A stretch of DNA of 27,117 nt from CAZGSG01 sp964528095 (GCA_964528095.1 CAZGSG010000041.1:1-27117), one strand, 5' to 3'; counted from the first letter of the stretch, positions 8,295-17,443 are shown. Notes: generated by a model not told the origin, from the sequence alone. Numbers and translations are program-made.

Positions 8295-9098
8295 TTATTT
8301 AGTATTGTTATAAATACGGATATAATCAACTTCCAGAACAGCGGGAAAGACTGTTGTATCTACGCCTTTTTTACCTCCCAGGTTGCCACCCACTGCCAGG
8401 TTGACTATTAAATAAAATGGAGAGTCGAAAGGCCATTCAGCAGTGGTTTTATGTTCGTTTTGGATATGATTATATAGGGTATTATCAAGCAAAAAATCCA
8501 TGCGTTCCGGTGTCCATTCAAGGGTAAAAAGATGAAACTCATCATAGGGATTTTTGATAAAGATCTTTTTCCCTTTTTGTGTGTTTATAATATGATTATA
8601 TGCCTTTGAATGGATGGTACCAAACACTGAATCCTTTTCAAAACCGACATGTTCCATGATATCTATTTCACCACAATCGGGCCAACCTACATCGCCAACA
8701 TTACTTCCCAGCATCCATAAAGCAGGCCACAGGCCACGACCGGGAGGTAGTTTGGCCCTGATCTCAATTTTACCATAGGTAAAATCAGCTTTTTTATCTG
8801 TAACAAGCCGGGCAGAGGTATAATCCTTGCCTTCCTTTTTTTGCTGTAGCGCTGTTATTTTAAGGGTTCCATTGCTTACACTGGCATTGGAGATATCGCC
8901 ATCTGTATAATATTGTAGCTCATTATTGCCCCAGCCATGCCCCCCGACATTATAACTCCATTTATTGCTATCCGGCAAACCATTATAGTTAAATTCTTCA
9001 CTCCAGGAGAGTTTCCACTCACCCGTATCCGTGGCCTTTTTTTGGGCATCGCAGGAAGTGATACCAAAAACGATAAAAAGGAGATAAGCTAAACGCAT
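8295..9098 (-). CDS. GH16 laminarinase-like endo-beta-1,3-glucanase, lipoprotein
   Basis: A 267-residue single-domain GH16 enzyme. The N terminus has a lipobox (GITS-C, C16), so it is probably anchored to the outer membrane. The laminarinase signature is complete: WSEEFNYNG, the substrate-cleft GWGNNELQYYT, LWPALWMLG, and the catalytic GEIDIMEHVG with nucleophile E144, assisting D146 and acid/base E149. The C terminus has the typical NLAVGGNLGG and VDYIRIY strands. I start at the ATG at 9098; the frame extends to a TTG at 9104 but that gives no better signal. It sits between the other GH16 and the GH30, with 62 bp and 15 bp gaps, so co-transcribed. The simple architecture suggests it acts on oligosaccharides or soluble glucan near the SusCD transporter. 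Confidence 0.93.
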   Translation of the reverse strand: MRLAYLLFIVFGITSCDAQKKATDTGEWKLSWSEEFNYNGLPDSNKWSYNVGGHGWGNNELQYYTDGDISNASVSNGTLKITALQQKKEGKDYTSARLVTDKKADFTYGKIEIRAKLPPGRGLWPALWMLGSNVGDVGWPDCGEIDIMEHVGFEKDSVFGTIHSKAYNHIINTQKGKKIFIKNPYDEFHLFTLEWTPERMDFLLDNTLYNHIQNEHKTTAEWPFDSPFYLIVNLAVGGNLGGKKGVDTTVFPAVLEVDYIRIYNNTK

Positions 9099-9160
9099 AA
9101 ACAATAAAATTTATCAGGAATAGTGAAATGCCTTATTTTCTTTCGTTATGGCCGCGGATG

Positions 9161-10366
9161 TTATTGAAATACTCTTACATAGTCTACAAACATCCGTTGG
9201 GGGAATATTGTATTCGTATCCGGAGGTCCCGGCCAGTTACCGCCGACTGCAACATTGAAAATGAAAAATTGTGAAGCATTGAAGGGGTAATTTGCGGCTC
9301 CCACATCTGCTATGGTTGTAGTCAGGAACAATTGGTCGTCTACATACCATTTTATCATATCCTGGGTCCAGATAATACTGAATACATGAAATTGCTGCGA
9401 GAAATTTCCTGATGGTAAATTATATTCAGCTCCTTTCGAAGTATTTGTACCCGTTACTGGTTTCCAGTGCATCGTTCCATACGAACGTCCGGGGAAATTA
9501 CCGATCAGTTCCATAATATCAATCTCGCCACAGGCAGGCCATGGTACGGAGGAGATATTGGATCCAAGCATCCATAAAGCAGGCCACATGCCTTTGCTTA
9601 CAGGTAGTTTCGCTCTTATGTCAATCCTTCCGAATTTGAAGTTTTTTTTGTTTTGCGTAGTCATTCTGCCGGAAGAATAATTGAAACCACTAATTGGTTC
9701 TTTACGGGCTTCTATGATAAGATTACCATTGGAAACGAACGTGTTTTTTGTACTGTTTGTGTAGTACTCCAGTTCATTATTACCCCAGCCACCTGAACCA
9801 TTTCCTACTTCCTGGTTCCAGGTATTTAAATCAAGTGTGGTTCCGGAGAACTCATCATTCCAGGCGAGCGTATAGCCCGGATAGGATAGTGGTGTACTGT
9901 AACCGGTGTTATCCGTTGTCAGGTTCATTCCATCTTCAGTGAGTATAGAGCCTTTTGCTGAAACAACACCCAATACGCATAATTTAGGGTTGCTAAGCTG
10001 AAGCGTGAATTCAAGATTGTTTTGCCTTGTATCTGTAGGATCTCCTTTTATCTGTACTTCGAGTGTTGCCTGGGTCTGATTAGCAGGTATTGTCAGGGTG
10101 CCTGATGCTGCGGTATAGTCCCTGGGTGCAGTGGCAGTGCCATCTACAACCGCATAGTCTACTGACACGGCATTAGTGGTCGACTTATTAAGCGTTAAGT
10201 AAAACCGCATAGTAGACGCAACAGCGGTCCTGATTTGTGTCGCATCCTGGATGCTTACTACGGGCACAGGGGCAGGGGGTGCGGGATCCCCTTTCTTTTT
10301 GCAAGAAAACAGGACAAAACAGAAAACGAACACAGAAATAATCGCGAATAATTTACTTTGGCGCAT
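9161..10366 (-). CDS. GH16 laminarinase-like endo-beta-1,3-glucanase with Calx-beta domain, lipoprotein
   Basis: A 401-residue lipoprotein: signal segment and lipobox VLFS-C (C22), Pro-rich linker (28-36), a Calx-beta-like immunoglobulin-fold domain (about 36-145; SVDYAVVDGTATAPRDYTAASGTLTIPANQTQ is typical), then a GH16 catalytic domain (about 163-401). The active site is GEIDIMELIG with nucleophile E281, D283 and acid/base E286; GWGNNELEYYT and NVAVGGNWPG are also present. The Calx-beta domain probably acts as a spacer or adhesion module holding the enzyme away from the membrane. It is the first enzyme gene after the binding lipoproteins, following a stem-loop at 10498-10524, and leads the GH16-GH16-GH30 segment. 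Very similar core motifs in the next gene suggest related but diverged enzymes. Confidence 0.93.
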   Translation of the reverse strand: MRQSKLFAIISVFVFCFVLFSCKKKGDPAPPAPVPVVSIQDATQIRTAVASTMRFYLTLNKSTTNAVSVDYAVVDGTATAPRDYTAASGTLTIPANQTQATLEVQIKGDPTDTRQNNLEFTLQLSNPKLCVLGVVSAKGSILTEDGMNLTTDNTGYSTPLSYPGYTLAWNDEFSGTTLDLNTWNQEVGNGSGGWGNNELEYYTNSTKNTFVSNGNLIIEARKEPISGFNYSSGRMTTQNKKNFKFGRIDIRAKLPVSKGMWPALWMLGSNISSVPWPACGEIDIMELIGNFPGRSYGTMHWKPVTGTNTSKGAEYNLPSGNFSQQFHVFSIIWTQDMIKWYVDDQLFLTTTIADVGAANYPFNASQFFIFNVAVGGNWPGPPDTNTIFPQRMFVDYVRVFQ

Positions 10367-10450
10367 ATCTTTTGTTTTTTGAGGCTATACTTCCTGGTTT
10401 TTTATAAAGTAGTTTAAGTGCTCACCCTTTAATCGTTCCAGATGCGGGTT

Positions 10451-10459
10451 CAAAAAATA
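10451..10459 (-). promoter_or_regulatory. Possible internal promoter -7 element (TATTTTTTG) for the GH16-GH16-GH30 segment
   Basis: On the minus strand the bases TATTTTTTG resemble the TAnnTTTG -7 consensus with one extra T. The site lies downstream of the stem-loop at 10498-10524 and 85 bp before the GH16 start, where a second promoter would be useful. No -33 element was identified. Weak. Confidence 0.2.
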
Positions 10460-10497
10460 AACTTCAACAACAAGATGTTTTACTAAAACCGGATAAA

Positions 10498-10524
10498 AGC
10501 ACAGGGGCATTGCTGCCCCGTGCT
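10498..10524 (-). terminator. Stem-loop after the second binding-lipoprotein gene (terminator or attenuator)
   Basis: AGCAC (10498-10502) pairs with GTGCT (10520-10524) and GGGGCA (10504-10509) with TGCCCC (10514-10519), with one bulged base and a 4-nt loop. On the minus strand the hairpin is followed by TTTATCCGGTTTT. It lies 59 nt after the stop of the lipoprotein gene. It may end most transcripts of the transport/binding part, letting only some reach the enzyme genes, or it may stabilise the 3' end of processed mRNA. Confidence 0.5.
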
Positions 10525-10582
10525 TACTGCTTATACTGCTTGCTAGAAAAAAAACTATTTTTCCGGTGATCTATATATTAAA

Positions 10583-11521
10583 TTAAAGAGCCTTAAGCTT
10601 TAGATACCATGCATTACCTGTTTCAGTGCCTTGTACTCTGAGGTACATATTTGTAGCAGAGAGTGTCAGGATTTCATATTCTTTTAGTTGAGCACCATAT
10701 CCGATATAAGTGTTATTTCCGCCCAGCAGGATAGCCGTCTTGGTAGAAGGAGTCGCAGCTGCAATTCCCGATCCGGAAGGAAGGAATGAAAAAGAAGAGG
10801 TGCCTCCTGAGTAAGCGTAACATCCTTCATCACCTGATCCCGGGATACCTGGAAGACCTCCTGCTAATGCACCGGTTTTGGTAAATGCGCCATTAGGACT
10901 CGCTACTGTAAGGGTATAAGTACCAGAGGCTACAACTTTAGTAAAAGTGAAACTAGCTGTATAGAAACAATTACAGCAAACCGCTTTGTCATTTGGTGGA
11001 GCTGCATACCATTCAGGAGTTACTGATGTAGTGCTCCATGGACCTACACCAAAATGACCTACGACATCCTTATCTATAACCCATGTTTTTGAGCCAGTAC
11101 CGGTCAGGTTGGTAACGATGGCCGGATCAGGGGTAAAATCAAATCGTACTGTTACGTCTTTGGTAACGGTACTTGAAGATGCGCCTTTGCCATAAGCCAC
11201 AACAGTCATCCGATAAGTATTCACGCCAATATTGGTATATTTTTTTGTAACCGAACCTGTGGGAAGATGCTCCAGGGTCAAAGCGTCATTGGCATCGTAG
11301 TCTATCTTATAAGAAAGTACATTGTTTCCTGTAATGGAAATTTTTACATTTCCTGAACCATCTCCATTGGGATGCGTAGCATCTTTACCTACTACGTCTG
11401 CAGTAATAACAATATCTGTCGGAGCCGTCAGTTCTCCCATGCTGTACTCTTTTTTCTTACAGCCACCAATCAACAGTAGCAGCGCAAGCGCGCCTGAGTA
11501 ATATTTTAATTTAAGTGTCAT
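10583..11521 (-). CDS. PKD-type surface glycan-binding lipoprotein (SusE-like position)
   Basis: A 312-residue lipoprotein with lipobox LIGG-C (C21) followed by KKK. Residues about 33-128 look like a PKD/Ig-fold domain (GNVKISITGNNVLSYKIDY ... YRMTVVAYGKGA). Residues about 138-312 form a separate beta-rich domain starting TGTGSKTWVIDKDVVGHFGVGP and containing the cysteine cluster AVCCNC (C182, C183, C185) and a further C234. This arrangement is common for accessory surface glycan-binding proteins coded after SusD in beta-glucan loci. It has no catalytic motif. The gene follows the next upstream lipoprotein gene by only 10 bp. Binding of beta-glucan is inferred from context. Confidence 0.72.
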   Translation of the reverse strand: MTLKLKYYSGALALLLLIGGCKKKEYSMGELTAPTDIVITADVVGKDATHPNGDGSGNVKISITGNNVLSYKIDYDANDALTLEHLPTGSVTKKYTNIGVNTYRMTVVAYGKGASSSTVTKDVTVRFDFTPDPAIVTNLTGTGSKTWVIDKDVVGHFGVGPWSTTSVTPEWYAAPPNDKAVCCNCFYTASFTFTKVVASGTYTLTVASPNGAFTKTGALAGGLPGIPGSGDEGCYAYSGGTSSFSFLPSGSGIAAATPSTKTAILLGGNNTYIGYGAQLKEYEILTLSATNMYLRVQGTETGNAWYLKLKAL

Positions 11522-11531
11522 GATTTTTGGT

Positions 11532-12647
11532 TTAATTAGTTAGTCTAAAGTTGTCAAGATAAATAACAGTACCTGTTCCGCCTACGCCATCACCATTGAA
11601 ATCATCATTGAAACGGATAACGAGCTGGTTGAATTTTGCACCTGCTGGTATAGCCGCTATAGTGCTGAAATCAAATACCAGTTCTTCCCATGCGCCAGAT
11701 GTTGTAAACGCTGTCTTTAAAACAGCAACACCGTTTGCAACGGGTCCTGATTCCAACTCTATATTTACTTTTTTACCGATCAGTGCAGGGTTTGAGTTGT
11801 AAGCAAATACTTTTACTTTTTTATTTGTAGTCAGGTCGATCGGGTTATCTAAAGGACTATATGTTCCGCTCCAGCTTTCAAAACCTCTTGTAAACCTGCC
11901 TACTGTTGCACTGGTATTGATGCCTGATGGATTAGGATTGGCAACTTTAGCAAACTGTTGTCCGCCGCCGAATGTTCCAAAAAAGTAGTTGATTGACGCG
12001 CTTTCATAATCAATCGGTAAACCGAATGGATCTGTTATAGTTACAGCGGTGATCTTTTCTGATTTAGCTGCACCGCCACTCAGCGCAACAACTTTTACAT
12101 TATAATTACCTGCAGCAGCATAGTTATGAGAAACCTCTGCACCGGTAGCAAGCGGCGTTCCTGTTTCATTGGCAACATCTCCGTAATAAACCAGGTAAGA
12201 AGCTGCATAAAGCGCGGTGGCCTTAACTTTTAAATTATGTGCTGCCTGTGTCAATGTAACATTGATATTTTCAGGTGCCCTGTAAGTAAGTTGCAGGGGA
12301 TAGGTCGCAGTTGTTGTCTTACCGGCAACATCTTTCGCTACAATTGATACAGTATAGGTTCCTTCGGGATAGGAATGTGTTGTACTGCCACCCGGCGTTA
12401 CAACAGCCGAAGCGCCGGCACCTGTACCATGTCCGTAATTGACTGTAAAGGATGATACGCCATCTCCGAGTGGTGTGATCCTTACATTACCTGAATTATC
12501 ATTACTTATATCAAATATTTTGGAAGCATTTCCCGACGATGCCGAATTTAAAAAAGACAGGTCATCGTCAATTCCATCTTCCTTACTGCATCCAATTGCG
12601 ATGACCAGCAAAAAAGCAAGGCTGTATATTATTTGTACTTTCTTCAT
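11532..12647 (-). CDS. Two-PKD-domain surface glycan-binding lipoprotein with C-terminal jelly-roll-like domain
   Basis: A 371-residue lipoprotein (lipobox IAIG-C, C20) with SKEDGIDDD after the cysteine, an acidic stretch of the type that directs Bacteroidota lipoproteins to the cell surface. Two PKD-like repeats follow: about 45-122 (HSYPEGTYTVSIVAKDVAGKT) and about 126-203 (HNYAAAGNYNVKVVALSGG). The C-terminal domain (about 210-371) begins IDYESASINYFFGTFGGG, contains NPSGINTSATVGRFTRG and ends in NQLVIRFND...VIYLDNFRLTN, the pattern of carbohydrate-binding jelly-roll domains found beside laminarinases. It probably captures beta-1,3-glucan at the surface and hands it to the enzymes or SusD. 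Its gene follows susD across a 110-bp gap with a strong stem-loop. Confidence 0.77.
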   Translation of the reverse strand: MKKVQIIYSLAFLLVIAIGCSKEDGIDDDLSFLNSASSGNASKIFDISNDNSGNVRITPLGDGVSSFTVNYGHGTGAGASAVVTPGGSTTHSYPEGTYTVSIVAKDVAGKTTTATYPLQLTYRAPENINVTLTQAAHNLKVKATALYAASYLVYYGDVANETGTPLATGAEVSHNYAAAGNYNVKVVALSGGAAKSEKITAVTITDPFGLPIDYESASINYFFGTFGGGQQFAKVANPNPSGINTSATVGRFTRGFESWSGTYSPLDNPIDLTTNKKVKVFAYNSNPALIGKKVNIELESGPVANGVAVLKTAFTTSGAWEELVFDFSTIAAIPAGAKFNQLVIRFNDDFNGDGVGGTGTVIYLDNFRLTN

Positions 12648-12685
12648 GGTGAAATGATTTATTGTTGGTTACCCGAATTTTGGAA

Positions 12686-12722
12686 TAACGGGAACACGAA
12701 GTATAACTCCGTGTTCCCGTTA
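12686..12722 (-). other. 13-bp perfect stem-loop between susD and the binding-lipoprotein genes
   Basis: TAACGGGAACACG (12686-12698) is the exact reverse complement of CGTGTTCCCGTTA (12710-12722), leaving an 11-nt loop. It lies 36 nt after the susD stop (minus strand). No T-run follows on that strand (TTCCAAAATT), so it is better read as an mRNA-stabilising or processing element, or a weak attenuator, setting susCD expression above that of downstream genes. On the plus strand a T5 run follows after a few bases, so it could also stop antisense transcripts. Confidence 0.6.
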
Positions 12723-12757
12723 CACTCTTTTTAAATAGGGGTGCTGTTGTTCATTAA

Positions 12758-14269
12758 TTAATACTTTGGATTTTGAACGAGCTTTGTGCCCTGTAACTCC
12801 CGGAATGGAATAGGGAAAACCTCATTTTTACCGGCTATAAAACCCCTGCCGCCTAACTTGGCTGCAGCGTCACCCCATCTTACCAGGTCAAAAAAGCGAT
12901 GACCTTCACCAGCAAGTTCCATTCTGCGCTCAGCTTTAATAGCAGCGAGTGATACAGGTACGGATGCCAATCCAACCCTTGCCCTTACCGCATCAAGTAA
13001 AGCCTGTGCTCTTGTGCCTGTAGCTCCAAGTGCTTCTGCTTCCATCAGGTAGCAGTCAGCCAAACGGATAACATACATATTTTGCTGGAAGTTTAATTCC
13101 AGGGTACCGCCTCCTGTGCGTACATCGGATCTTCTTGGTAAAAACTTGTTTAAGAAATAGCCTGTATTCTGGTATCCCTCAATATAATCTGCCTGGCCTG
13201 CGGCTTTTAATGCTTTCATATCAAAAACGGTCGCACCAAAGCGGGGATCATTTTTGATAGCATCATAAAAATCCTGTGTAAATACATTAAAGCTCCAGCC
13301 TGAAGGTAAGTCAGGTGCGGTAGAGCCCGCAGGTCTTGAGTAACTTCTTGGACCAACCATTTGATTAAGGCTATTACCTTCATCTGCGCCGCTTCCCCAG
13401 AAATTCCAATCAGCATTGGATGCGCTTGTATGGGTTTCTTCCAGCAGTGATTCTGCATTGAACTTATTGGTAAATACCCAAAGATCACTGAAGTTAGGGA
13501 GCAATCTGTTTCCGTACTGGTTTGGCTGACCTGGTGTTCCATTTACCAGGAGAAACTGTGCTGCCGCAAGTTGTGGTTTATTTTCATACAGGTATACTTT
13601 ACCAAGCAAAGCCTGTGCTGCACCTTTGGTAAAACGACCAGCTTCTGTTGTCAGCGCAACTGTTGGAGGTAAAACAGCGATCGCTTCGGTCAGGTCTTTT
13701 TCGATCTGTGTATAGATATCTGCGGGAGGCGCCTGTGCCACATCATACATATTAGTAGCGGTCAAGGGCTCCAGTAAAAGTGGAATATTTCTGAAAAGCC
13801 TTACCAGGTTAAAATAGTAAACGGCCCGTAGTGCTTTCGCTTCTGCTTCAAACCTGGCCTTCAGCGCCGCATCCATTTGTGTAGCGGGTAATTTTGATAT
13901 CAATGTGTTTGCCCTGAAAATGCCCTGGTAGTGATCATTCCAGAAACTTCCGGGAACAATATTCGCATTGAGCGTATAATTGGAAAAACCCTGTATGCCG
14001 GCGCCATCGGTACTATTACCGCCACCCGCATACTGATCATCCGATCCGGCGTTCATCATGCCGATCATGTTTTCAAAACCACCGGCATTTTTACGCATTA
14101 CATCATAAACCCCAACCAGGCCACCAAATGCCTGGTCCTTGTTTGAGTAGTAGTTCTCTGACAGGAACTGACCCCGTGGTTGAATATCAATAAACTCCTT
14201 GCTGCAAGACGCCAGGGCTGTTGCCACAACGATTGCAAAAATGGAGTGTTTCATTTGTATCTTTTTCAT
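12758..14269 (-). CDS. susD-like: SusD/RagB-family nutrient-binding outer-membrane lipoprotein
   Basis: A 503-residue lipoprotein with lipobox ALAS-C (C22) followed by SKEFIDIQPRGQ, the classic SusD N terminus. The N-terminal SusD-like part contains SFWNDHYQGIFRANTLISKLP and ALRAVYYFNLVRLFRNIPLLLEP; the C-terminal RagB/SusD part contains VIRLADCYLMEAEAL, LLDAVRARVGL and AERRMELAGEGHRFFDLVRWGDA. SusD forms the lid of the SusC channel and binds the glycan. The gene starts 18 bp after susC ends. Length is normal. An ATG at 14254 is an alternative start, still upstream of the lipobox. Confidence 0.95.
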   Translation of the reverse strand: MKKIQMKHSIFAIVVATALASCSKEFIDIQPRGQFLSENYYSNKDQAFGGLVGVYDVMRKNAGGFENMIGMMNAGSDDQYAGGGNSTDGAGIQGFSNYTLNANIVPGSFWNDHYQGIFRANTLISKLPATQMDAALKARFEAEAKALRAVYYFNLVRLFRNIPLLLEPLTATNMYDVAQAPPADIYTQIEKDLTEAIAVLPPTVALTTEAGRFTKGAAQALLGKVYLYENKPQLAAAQFLLVNGTPGQPNQYGNRLLPNFSDLWVFTNKFNAESLLEETHTSASNADWNFWGSGADEGNSLNQMVGPRSYSRPAGSTAPDLPSGWSFNVFTQDFYDAIKNDPRFGATVFDMKALKAAGQADYIEGYQNTGYFLNKFLPRRSDVRTGGGTLELNFQQNMYVIRLADCYLMEAEALGATGTRAQALLDAVRARVGLASVPVSLAAIKAERRMELAGEGHRFFDLVRWGDAAAKLGGRGFIAGKNEVFPIPFRELQGTKLVQNPKY

Positions 14270-14287
14270 ATGACTTTATTTAAGAAA

Positions 14288-17200
14288 TTAAAATTGTAAT
14301 TGAACACCGCCAATAAAGGAACGGGCTTGCGGATACTGACCTTTATCTATCCCGAAAACGCCACCGCCAACTTCAGGGTCATAACCGGTATAGTTGGTCA
14401 GGGTAAATAAGTTCTCAGCTGTTAGATATACGCGAAGCCGGGTAACACCGATTTTAGTAAACAATCTTGTTGGCAATGAATAACCCAACTGAACTATTTT
14501 AAGGCGGGCATAATCGCCATTCTCTAAATAAAAATCAGACATATTACCAAAATTGCCATTCGGATCGGTAGCAATCAGTCTTGGATAATCGTTGGAAGTG
14601 CCTTCGCCAGTCCAGCGGCCTAATGCCTTGGTCTGGAAATTGGCATTACCTACATCCAGACGACGTAATCCCTGGAAGATTTTGCTGGCTGCAGTACCCT
14701 GTGCAAATACCATAAAGTCAAATCCTTTGTAGTCCAGGTTCAATGTCAGACCAAACGTATACTTTGGAATGCTGGTGCCCAGGAATGTTTTGTCAGCTTC
14801 TGTGATGGCGCCATCCCCGTTTGTATCTGTCCAACGGAAATCTCCTGGTTTCGCATTAGGCTGAATAAGAGCTCCGGTAGAGTTTTTATTGTTATTAACC
14901 TCTCCCATGTTCTGGAAGATCCCTGCTGTTTTGTAACCATAGAACGCGTTATAGGATTGACCAACCTGTATCCTTGTCACAGGACCCATTGATTGGAAAC
15001 CCGCTTCTCCGTTAATAAAATTAGCATCAGAAGCTACATAGGTTACTTCGTTTTTCAGGTAAGCAACGTTTCCACTGGCAGAAAAATTAAACTCGCCGAA
15101 TCTTTTGCGATAACCCAGCTCAATTTCAACGCCGGTGTTTTGCATATCGGCAACATTACCGACCGGGGCGTTGGGTACACCAACATATCCGGGTATCGTG
15201 ATCGGGCGAAGGATACCGGTGGTTTTTTTCTTATAAAAATCAACTGTCAGGTCCAGTGCATTGAACAAACGTGCATCAAAACCAATATTGGCCTGAGAAG
15301 TCTCTTCCCAGCGCAGATCGGGGTTGTCAAGAGAAGTGGGAGAATAACCAGTAGTTACCACACCAGCATTGCCCAGCGTATAATTGAATCCGCCTGCAAC
15401 GGTAGCAAGGTATCCGAAATCACTGATCGCGTCATTACCTACCACACCGTATCCACCTCTGATCTTTAAGGTATTGACGATATCATTGTTCTGCCAGAAA
15501 TTCTCTTTGTTAACTACCCAGCCCACAGAAAATGAAGGGAAGACACCAAATTTGTTATTAAAACCAAACCTGGAAGAGCCGTCCCGACGTATAATACCTG
15601 TAAACAGGTATTTCTCCTGGTAATTATAGTTCACCCTTCCAAATAAAGAAGTCAGTTTATGCAATACACCATCGTATGCACTTGATGTGCGGTTGGCCTG
15701 TGGTATGTCGAAACCAAACGAAGCATCTTTATAGCTGGTGATAGGTAAATTAAACAAAGTAACACCAGAACCACCGCCTATATTCTCTACATAACTACCC
15801 TGTCCTAACAACACGGTAAGATTATGATCATTGAATCTTTTTGTATAGCTGATGGTATTTTCAATATTCCAGTTGAAGACCTTATTTGTTCCCTTACCAT
15901 AGCTGTTCTGGCTGGCAGTATTTGTTGGATTCAGGTAAAACACTGGTGTAAAACCCTGGCTGCCATAATAAGCCAGTTTTGCTCCAAGCGTGGATCTTAC
16001 TTTGATATCTTTAGTAACTGCGGCTTCCAGGTAAGCGTTGGAAACAATATCATCAGACCAGCCATACGCGCCCAGCCTTGTTTGAATATAGGCCAGCGGA
16101 TTTGTCATTTCCTGCCCAACGATCAACGAAATACCATAAGGATTCCCATTCGCATCCCTGAATACAGGATTACTTCTGTAGGGTTCTCCATTAGCTACGA
16201 TGGGGTCTGTTACCACCAACGGGGTGATAGGATCAAGATTGATGGCAGAACTCAATGGTCCGCCAAATTCACTGTTGGTATTTCCAAGGCCAACACCTTT
16301 TTGATGGGTATAACCTACTGTTTGCCCGAAAGTGAATATGCTGCCTATTTTATGTGTAGAGTTAAGGCGGATACTCTTCTTTGTATAATTAGAAATTTCT
16401 GTAGTAACAATACCTTCCTGGTCCTGTATACCAAATGAAAGATAGAAAGTGGATTTTTCATTACCACCGCTCAGGCTCACCTCGTGTGAATACCGGTTGG
16501 CGCTATTATTAAAGATCGCTTTTTGCCAATCTGTTCCTTTGCCATAAGAGCCGAGATCAGGGAACATAATATTGCCCCCGCCTGCAACAGATCTTTCGTT
16601 CATCAGGGCTGCATATTGGGTCGCATTCAGCAGGTCCAATACTTTTGCCGGCGCAGAAACGCCGTAAAATCCATTGTAGCTTACATTCATTTTTCCTGAT
16701 TTACCTTTTTTGGTAGTAACCAGGATAACACCGGTAGCAGCACGTGTACCATATATAGCGGCTGAAGCGGCATCCTTCAATACCTCTATGGATTCGATGT
16801 CGGACTGGTTGAGGTAACCGATACCGCCCTGGTCAACCACGATACCATCCACAACCCATAACGGATTGTTTCCACCACCAAAAGTTGTAACACCACGCAC
16901 CCTGATGGTTGAAGTAGAACCGGGCTGCCCGGAATTTTGAAGAATTGTTACACCCGCTACGCGGCCCTGGAGCGACTGCTCGATCCGGCCGTTGGGTATA
17001 TTCTCAAGATCCTTGGCCTTAATGCTGGAAATAGCTCCGGTCACTACACTCTTTTTTTGCGTACCATACCCGACCACGATTACTTCATCCAGGTTTGATA
17101 CCAGTGATTTTGTGAGGGAAATTTCCAGACTACTACCTGTAATCGTAACTTCTTTGGCGTCATATCCCACAGAAGAGATGACAAGTGTAGTGGCAGATTG

Positions 17201-17398
17201 AGGAACAGAAAGAGAGAACTCTCCCTTGTCATTGGTTGTAGTACCGGCATTGGAATTTTTCACCGTGACCGAGACACCCGATAGTGCTCCATCATTTTCG
17301 CCAACGACTTTTCCTGAGATTGTTTTGTTTTGAGCCCACGATAATGTGGAGAATAGCAATAAAAGGGGCAGCAGAACCCCTTTAGAGAATTTTTTCAT
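14288..17398 (-). CDS. susC-like: SusC/RagA-family TonB-dependent outer-membrane transporter
   Basis: A 1036-residue transporter. Numbering from the ATG at 17398: signal peptide 1-23 (ending SWAQ), a CarboxypepD_reg-like domain (about 25-100), the TonB-box-like DEVIVVGYGTQKK (104-116), the plug domain (about 115-230, with LQGRVAGVTI and PLWVVDGIVV), and a beta-barrel ending in an aromatic-rich strand (GGVQLQF). It imports glucan oligosaccharides with SusD as lid, energised by TonB. The frame extends to a TTG at 17428, but the ATG at 17398 gives a normal signal peptide. First gene of the leftward operon, with a -7-like element 46 bp upstream. Confidence 0.96.
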   Translation of the reverse strand: MKKFSKGVLLPLLLLFSTLSWAQNKTISGKVVGENDGALSGVSVTVKNSNAGTTTNDKGEFSLSVPQSATTLVISSVGYDAKEVTITGSSLEISLTKSLVSNLDEVIVVGYGTQKKSVVTGAISSIKAKDLENIPNGRIEQSLQGRVAGVTILQNSGQPGSTSTIRVRGVTTFGGGNNPLWVVDGIVVDQGGIGYLNQSDIESIEVLKDAASAAIYGTRAATGVILVTTKKGKSGKMNVSYNGFYGVSAPAKVLDLLNATQYAALMNERSVAGGGNIMFPDLGSYGKGTDWQKAIFNNSANRYSHEVSLSGGNEKSTFYLSFGIQDQEGIVTTEISNYTKKSIRLNSTHKIGSIFTFGQTVGYTHQKGVGLGNTNSEFGGPLSSAINLDPITPLVVTDPIVANGEPYRSNPVFRDANGNPYGISLIVGQEMTNPLAYIQTRLGAYGWSDDIVSNAYLEAAVTKDIKVRSTLGAKLAYYGSQGFTPVFYLNPTNTASQNSYGKGTNKVFNWNIENTISYTKRFNDHNLTVLLGQGSYVENIGGGSGVTLFNLPITSYKDASFGFDIPQANRTSSAYDGVLHKLTSLFGRVNYNYQEKYLFTGIIRRDGSSRFGFNNKFGVFPSFSVGWVVNKENFWQNNDIVNTLKIRGGYGVVGNDAISDFGYLATVAGGFNYTLGNAGVVTTGYSPTSLDNPDLRWEETSQANIGFDARLFNALDLTVDFYKKKTTGILRPITIPGYVGVPNAPVGNVADMQNTGVEIELGYRKRFGEFNFSASGNVAYLKNEVTYVASDANFINGEAGFQSMGPVTRIQVGQSYNAFYGYKTAGIFQNMGEVNNNKNSTGALIQPNAKPGDFRWTDTNGDGAITEADKTFLGTSIPKYTFGLTLNLDYKGFDFMVFAQGTAASKIFQGLRRLDVGNANFQTKALGRWTGEGTSNDYPRLIATDPNGNFGNMSDFYLENGDYARLKIVQLGYSLPTRLFTKIGVTRLRVYLTAENLFTLTNYTGYDPEVGGGVFGIDKGQYPQARSFIGGVQLQF

Positions 17399-17443
17399 AT
17401 GCAAGTTTTTTGTTTTGAGATGATCCAATCGCTGGAATCATTA

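Noticed and set aside
14993..16438. Long plus-strand frames (158 and 204 residues) inside the SusC gene
   Set aside because: They are antisense to a full-length, well-conserved SusC gene and show no domain, promoter or coherent signal peptide.
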